Origin: Muribaculaceae bacterium
GTDB lineage: Bacteria; Bacteroidota; Bacteroidia; Bacteroidales; Muribaculaceae
Length of the DNA: 7,886 nucleotides
Assembly (NCBI GenBank): GCA_009775125.1
Contig: VSPD01000079.1
Span: 1 to 7,886 of the forward strand
Reading direction: 5' to 3'
Of the stretch, positions 5,169-7,886 are shown piece after piece. The translations under genes and the position numbers were made by a program. The notes below the pieces were generated by a model, which saw only the letters and a list, made by a program, of their open reading frames with translations, was not told the DNA's origin and ran no database searches. Within the stretch, counting starts at the first letter, position 1; every line of letters starts with the position of its first letter.

Positions 5169-6355
5169 AATCGCCACTCAAACATATCTCCGACTGGTTC
5201 CTCGCCCTGGCCCGTGTTTTCCGGCGCGAATTCGCCATCGTAATTTCCGATGCCGGCGCGCTCCTGTTCTTCATCGGCCTGCCGCTGGCCTACCCTATCG
5301 TCTACACTTTGATTTATAACCCCGAGGTGGTGAACAAAGTGGCGGTGGCCGTTGTCGACGACAGCCGCACGCCCCGCTCGCGCCAGCTCGTGCGCCAGGC
5401 CTCGGCCACCCCGCAGGTCGAAATCTACGACTATGCCCCCAACCTCGCCGACGCCAAAGCCATGATGGCCTCGCACGACGTATACGCCATATTGCACATC
5501 CCCTCCGACTTCGACAAAAAAATCAACCGTGGCGAGCAGGCACAGGCCACCCTCTACTGCGACATGTCGCTGCTGCTGCGCTATCGCTCGCTGCTCTCGG
5601 CCATGACCTCGTTGCAGCTCAAACTGGCTCAGGACATCACCGTAGAGCGGGTATCCATAGCCGGAGCATCGTCGATGGCATCGTCGTCGATGCCCGTCAA
5701 CTCCGAAAGCCACTTCTTGGGCGACACCCAGCAAGGATTTGCCTCCTTCGTAATCCCCGGCATCGTAGTGCTCATCCTCCAGCAGAGCATGATTCTCGGC
5801 GTGGCCCTCCTTGGCGCCACAGCCCGCGAACGCCGCCGGCGCAACGGCGGAGTCGACCCCCGCGAAATAGCCGGCGCACCCGTATCGGCACAAATATGGG
5901 GCAAGGCCCTGTGCTTTGTCACGCTCTACGCGCCCCTCACGCTCTACATCCTCCACATCGTGCCCGAGATGTTCAACCTGCCGCATTACGGCTCGCCGGC
6001 CGACTACCTCCTGTTCATCTTCCCCCTCCTGCTTTCCTCGGCTTTCCTCGGCCAGACCACCGTGATACTCTGCCGCGAACGCGAATACACATTCCTCGTG
6101 GTGGTGTTCACATCGGTGATATTCCTGTTCCTGTCGGGCCTCACATGGCCGCGCTACGCCATGAGCCCGCTATGGACCTGGATCGGCAACCTCGTGCCCG
6201 CCACCTGGGGTGTCGAAGGCTTCATCCGCATCAACTCCAACGCGGCCACCCTTGCCGAATCGGCGCGCCCCTACACAGCCCTCTGGATTCTTACGGCAGC
6301 CTATTGCGTCACGGCCTACATGGTCACACGCCACCTCGTCAAATCAGGCAAATAA
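5165..6355 (+). CDS. ABC-2 type transporter permease, second of a pair
   Basis: Partner permease of 396 residues with the same layout as the previous gene: a membrane helix at about 30-50, a periplasmic domain at about 51-190 (KVAVAVVDDSRTPRSRQLV, 58-76, parallels the first permease), then helices at about 192-218, 247-266, 280-302, 308-327 and 371-388, with a further weak segment near 335-350. The basic loop RERRRRNGGVDPREIAGAPVS (221-241) is the likely ATPase coupling region. I start it at 5165, where ATGA overlaps the upstream TGA, rather than at the ATG at 5141, because the 4-bp overlap is the classic coupled arrangement and residue 1 then directly precedes the basic head. The similarity of the two permeases suggests an old duplication. 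There is no ATP-binding motif, and no ATPase gene follows; the next gene is enolase. Confidence 0.9.
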   Translation: MKSPLKHISDWFLALARVFRREFAIVISDAGALLFFIGLPLAYPIVYTLIYNPEVVNKVAVAVVDDSRTPRSRQLVRQASATPQVEIYDYAPNLADAKAMMASHDVYAILHIPSDFDKKINRGEQAQATLYCDMSLLLRYRSLLSAMTSLQLKLAQDITVERVSIAGASSMASSSMPVNSESHFLGDTQQGFASFVIPGIVVLILQQSMILGVALLGATARERRRRNGGVDPREIAGAPVSAQIWGKALCFVTLYAPLTLYILHIVPEMFNLPHYGSPADYLLFIFPLLLSSAFLGQTTVILCREREYTFLVVVFTSVIFLFLSGLTWPRYAMSPLWTWIGNLVPATWGVEGFIRINSNAATLAESARPYTALWILTAAYCVTAYMVTRHLVKSGK

Positions 6356-6376
6356 TGCACCCCGGAAAAAACGTAT

Positions 6377-6413
6377 CCGCCGCCATCGAAAAATTTCGGC
6401 AAAATGGCGGTGG
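6377..6413. terminator. hairpin between the efflux operon and eno, possible terminator or operator
   Basis: CCGCCGCCAT (6377-6386) pairs with ATGGCGGTGG (6404-6413), 10 positions with one G-T wobble. The loop itself contains CGAAA/TTTCG (6387-6391 and 6394-6398). It begins 22 bp after the last permease stop. No T-run follows on the + strand, so a simple intrinsic terminator is doubtful. Its right arm occupies the place of the -33 element of the eno promoter, so it could equally be a regulatory site. Confidence 0.4.
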
Positions 6414-6429
6414 ATTCAAAATAAATGAC

Positions 6430-6437
6430 TACCTTTG
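6430..6437 (+). promoter_or_regulatory. -7 element of the eno promoter
   Basis: TACCTTTG fits the Bacteroidetes TAnnTTTG box exactly and is followed by the CGG commonly seen there. No TTTG or TTG is found 19-21 bp upstream (bases 6406-6409 are GGCG), so the -33 half is missing or divergent. The start of transcription should be near 6443, giving an A-rich leader of about 50 nt (6443-6491) with no Shine-Dalgarno motif, as is usual for highly expressed genes in this phylum. Confidence 0.6.
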
Positions 6438-6491
6438 CGGTGGAAAATAAAATAAATCCAATAAATCAACATATCACTCAATCAAACGATT

Positions 6492-7796
6492 ATGAAGATA
6501 GAAAAAATCATCGGTCGTGAGGTGCTCGATTCACGCGGCAACCCCACTGTTGAAGTAGACGTAATCCTCGAATCCGGCGCTTTCGGCCGCGCTTCCGTTC
6601 CCTCCGGCGCATCTACCGGCGTTAACGAAGCCCTCGAGCTCCGCGACGGCGACAAAGCCCGCTACATGGGCAAAGGCGTGCTCAAAGCAGTAGCCAACGT
6701 CAACGACGTAATCGCTCCCGCCCTCGTTGGCATGAGCGCTCTCGACCAGATTGCCATCGACGAAAAAATGCTCGCTCTCGACGGCACCCCCACCAAATCG
6801 AACCTCGGCGCAAACGCCATCCTCGGCGTTTCCCTCGCTGTGGCAAAAGCCGCTGCCGACTACCTCGACCTTCCCCTCTACAAATACATCGGTGGCTGCA
6901 ACACCTACGCACTCCCCGTGCCCATGATGAACATCATCAACGGCGGCGCTCACTCCGATGCCCCCATCTGCTTCCAGGAATTCATGATCCGTCCTATCGG
7001 CGCAACCTCCTTCCACGAAGGCATCCGCATGGGCACAGAAGTGTTCCACAACCTCAAAAAAGTCCTCAAAGCACGTAACCTCAGCACAGCAGTAGGCGAC
7101 GAAGGCGGTTTCGCTCCCGCTCTCGACGGCACCGAAGACGCCCTCAACGTAATCATGCAGGCTATCGAAGCAGCAGGCTACGTTCCCGGCAAAGACGTTA
7201 CTATCGGCCTCGACTGCGCTTCTTCCGAATTCTACGAAGACGGCAAATACCACTACTCTCACCTCAACAACGGCGCTCCCAAAGAAGCCAACGGTGCTGT
7301 TTACACTTCCGAGCAGCAAGCCGAATTCCTCAAAGGCCTCGTTGAAAAATACCCCATCGACTCCATCGAAGACGGTATGGCCGAAAACGACTGGGCAGGC
7401 TGGAAAGTCCTCACCGACCTCATCGGCGACCGTTGCCAGCTCGTTGGCGACGACCTCTTCGTTACCAACGTGAAATACCTCCAGCGCGGTATCGACGAAG
7501 GATGCGCCAACTCCATCCTCGTGAAAGTGAACCAGATCGGCTCGCTCACCGAAACTCTCCGCGCCGTTGAGCTCGCTCAGCGTCACGGCTACACCGCCGT
7601 CATCTCCCACCGCTCCGGTGAGACCGAAGACGCCACCATCGCCGACATCGCCGTTGCCACCAACGCCGGCCAAATCAAAACCGGTTCCGCTTCCCGCTCC
7701 GACCGTATGGCCAAATACAACCAGCTCCTCCGCATCGAAGAGCAACTCGGCGCTGCCGCTTGCTACGGCTACGGCAACAAGACCAAACGCAAATAA
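6492..7796 (+). CDS. eno: enolase (phosphopyruvate hydratase)
   Basis: Cytoplasmic glycolytic enzyme that interconverts 2-phosphoglycerate and phosphoenolpyruvate with Mg2+. The protein is complete at 434 residues, normal for the family. Known active-site features are all visible: the mobile loop SGASTG (38-43), H154 in NGGAHSD, E163 in QEF, E204 in GDEGG, metal ligands D241, E293 in IEDG and the DD at 320-321, catalytic K345 in the signature ILVKVNQIGSLTET (342-355), HRSGETED (373-380) and K396 in IKTG. The start at 6492 gives the standard MKIEKIIGREVLDSRGNPT opening. Codons are strongly biased (CTC, ATC, GGC, GAC, AAA, GAA), more than in the efflux genes, consistent with high expression. 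It has its own -7 box and terminator, so it is probably monocistronic and unrelated to the upstream exporter. Confidence 0.99.
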   Translation: MKIEKIIGREVLDSRGNPTVEVDVILESGAFGRASVPSGASTGVNEALELRDGDKARYMGKGVLKAVANVNDVIAPALVGMSALDQIAIDEKMLALDGTPTKSNLGANAILGVSLAVAKAAADYLDLPLYKYIGGCNTYALPVPMMNIINGGAHSDAPICFQEFMIRPIGATSFHEGIRMGTEVFHNLKKVLKARNLSTAVGDEGGFAPALDGTEDALNVIMQAIEAAGYVPGKDVTIGLDCASSEFYEDGKYHYSHLNNGAPKEANGAVYTSEQQAEFLKGLVEKYPIDSIEDGMAENDWAGWKVLTDLIGDRCQLVGDDLFVTNVKYLQRGIDEGCANSILVKVNQIGSLTETLRAVELAQRHGYTAVISHRSGETEDATIADIAVATNAGQIKTGSASRSDRMAKYNQLLRIEEQLGAAACYGYGNKTKRK

Positions 7797-7820
7797 TCAT
7801 CGCGCTCAGCGCTCAACACA

Positions 7821-7850
7821 AGGAGGCATCACCCGATGCCTCCTTTTTTT
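7821..7850 (+). terminator. intrinsic terminator of eno
   Basis: AGGAGGCATC (7821-7830), loop ACCC and GATGCCTCCT (7835-7844) form a perfect 10-bp stem that runs into seven T residues (7844-7850). It begins 24 bp after the enolase stop codon. The remaining bases to the window end are C-rich and show nothing recognisable. Confidence 0.95.
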
Positions 7851-7886
7851 ATCCCCACCCAATCCCGCCGCGCCCCGGACCCCGGG

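Noticed and set aside
5896..6450. A 184-residue + strand frame overlapping the end of the second permease and running into the eno promoter
   Set aside because: It is a proline/histidine/arginine-rich out-of-frame reading of the permease gene and has no independent start signal.
6531..7745. A 404-residue open frame antisense to enolase
   Set aside because: It is the mirror of a strongly codon-biased gene: few codons in eno create stops on the opposite strand. Its translation is rich in V, G, E, F and D repeats with no domain, and it has no promoter or start context.

Overview
The window looks like chromosomal DNA of a Bacteroidota species, most likely order Bacteroidales and possibly a Muribaculaceae-like gut bacterium (the family is an inference). 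Three things point there. Two promoters fit the TTTG-N20-TAnnTTTG consensus of the Bacteroidetes primary sigma factor almost perfectly. The genes start behind A-rich leaders with no obvious Shine-Dalgarno sequence. The ORFs are GC-rich and separated by very AT-rich spacers.

Layout: (1) 1-49 is the 3' end of an unidentified + strand gene, followed by a candidate terminator. (2) About 200-840 holds no believable protein gene. It is packed with small palindromes that resemble REP/REPIN elements, the non-autonomous repeats mobilised by RAYT (REP-associated tyrosine) transposases. They include four copies of a 24-nt hairpin unit whose stems covary, and a pair of GTAG-headed hairpins facing each other. 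(3) 845-1101 is a complete minus-strand tRNA operon in miniature: consensus promoter, tRNA-His(GTG), tRNA-Gln(TTG) and a strong intrinsic terminator. (4) 1256-6355 is a + strand operon for a tripartite efflux or secretion system: a TolC-family outer membrane channel, an HlyD-family periplasmic adaptor and two ABC-2 type permeases. The permeases overlap by 4 bp (ATGA). No ATP-binding subunit is encoded in the window. The adaptor-permease spacer carries an unusual array of TCGA motifs phased every 10 bp. (5) 6377-7850 is the enolase gene eno with its own -7 promoter element and a textbook terminator.

The four efflux proteins can be read as one envelope-spanning machine: the permease pair in the inner membrane, HlyD bridging the periplasm and TolC as exit duct. 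An ATPase would have to be supplied from another locus. Enolase is an independent glycolytic housekeeping gene. The main items worth a second look are the REP cluster, the phased decamer array and the missing ATPase. I did not find a convincing wholly new system; the protein-coding genes belong to known families.
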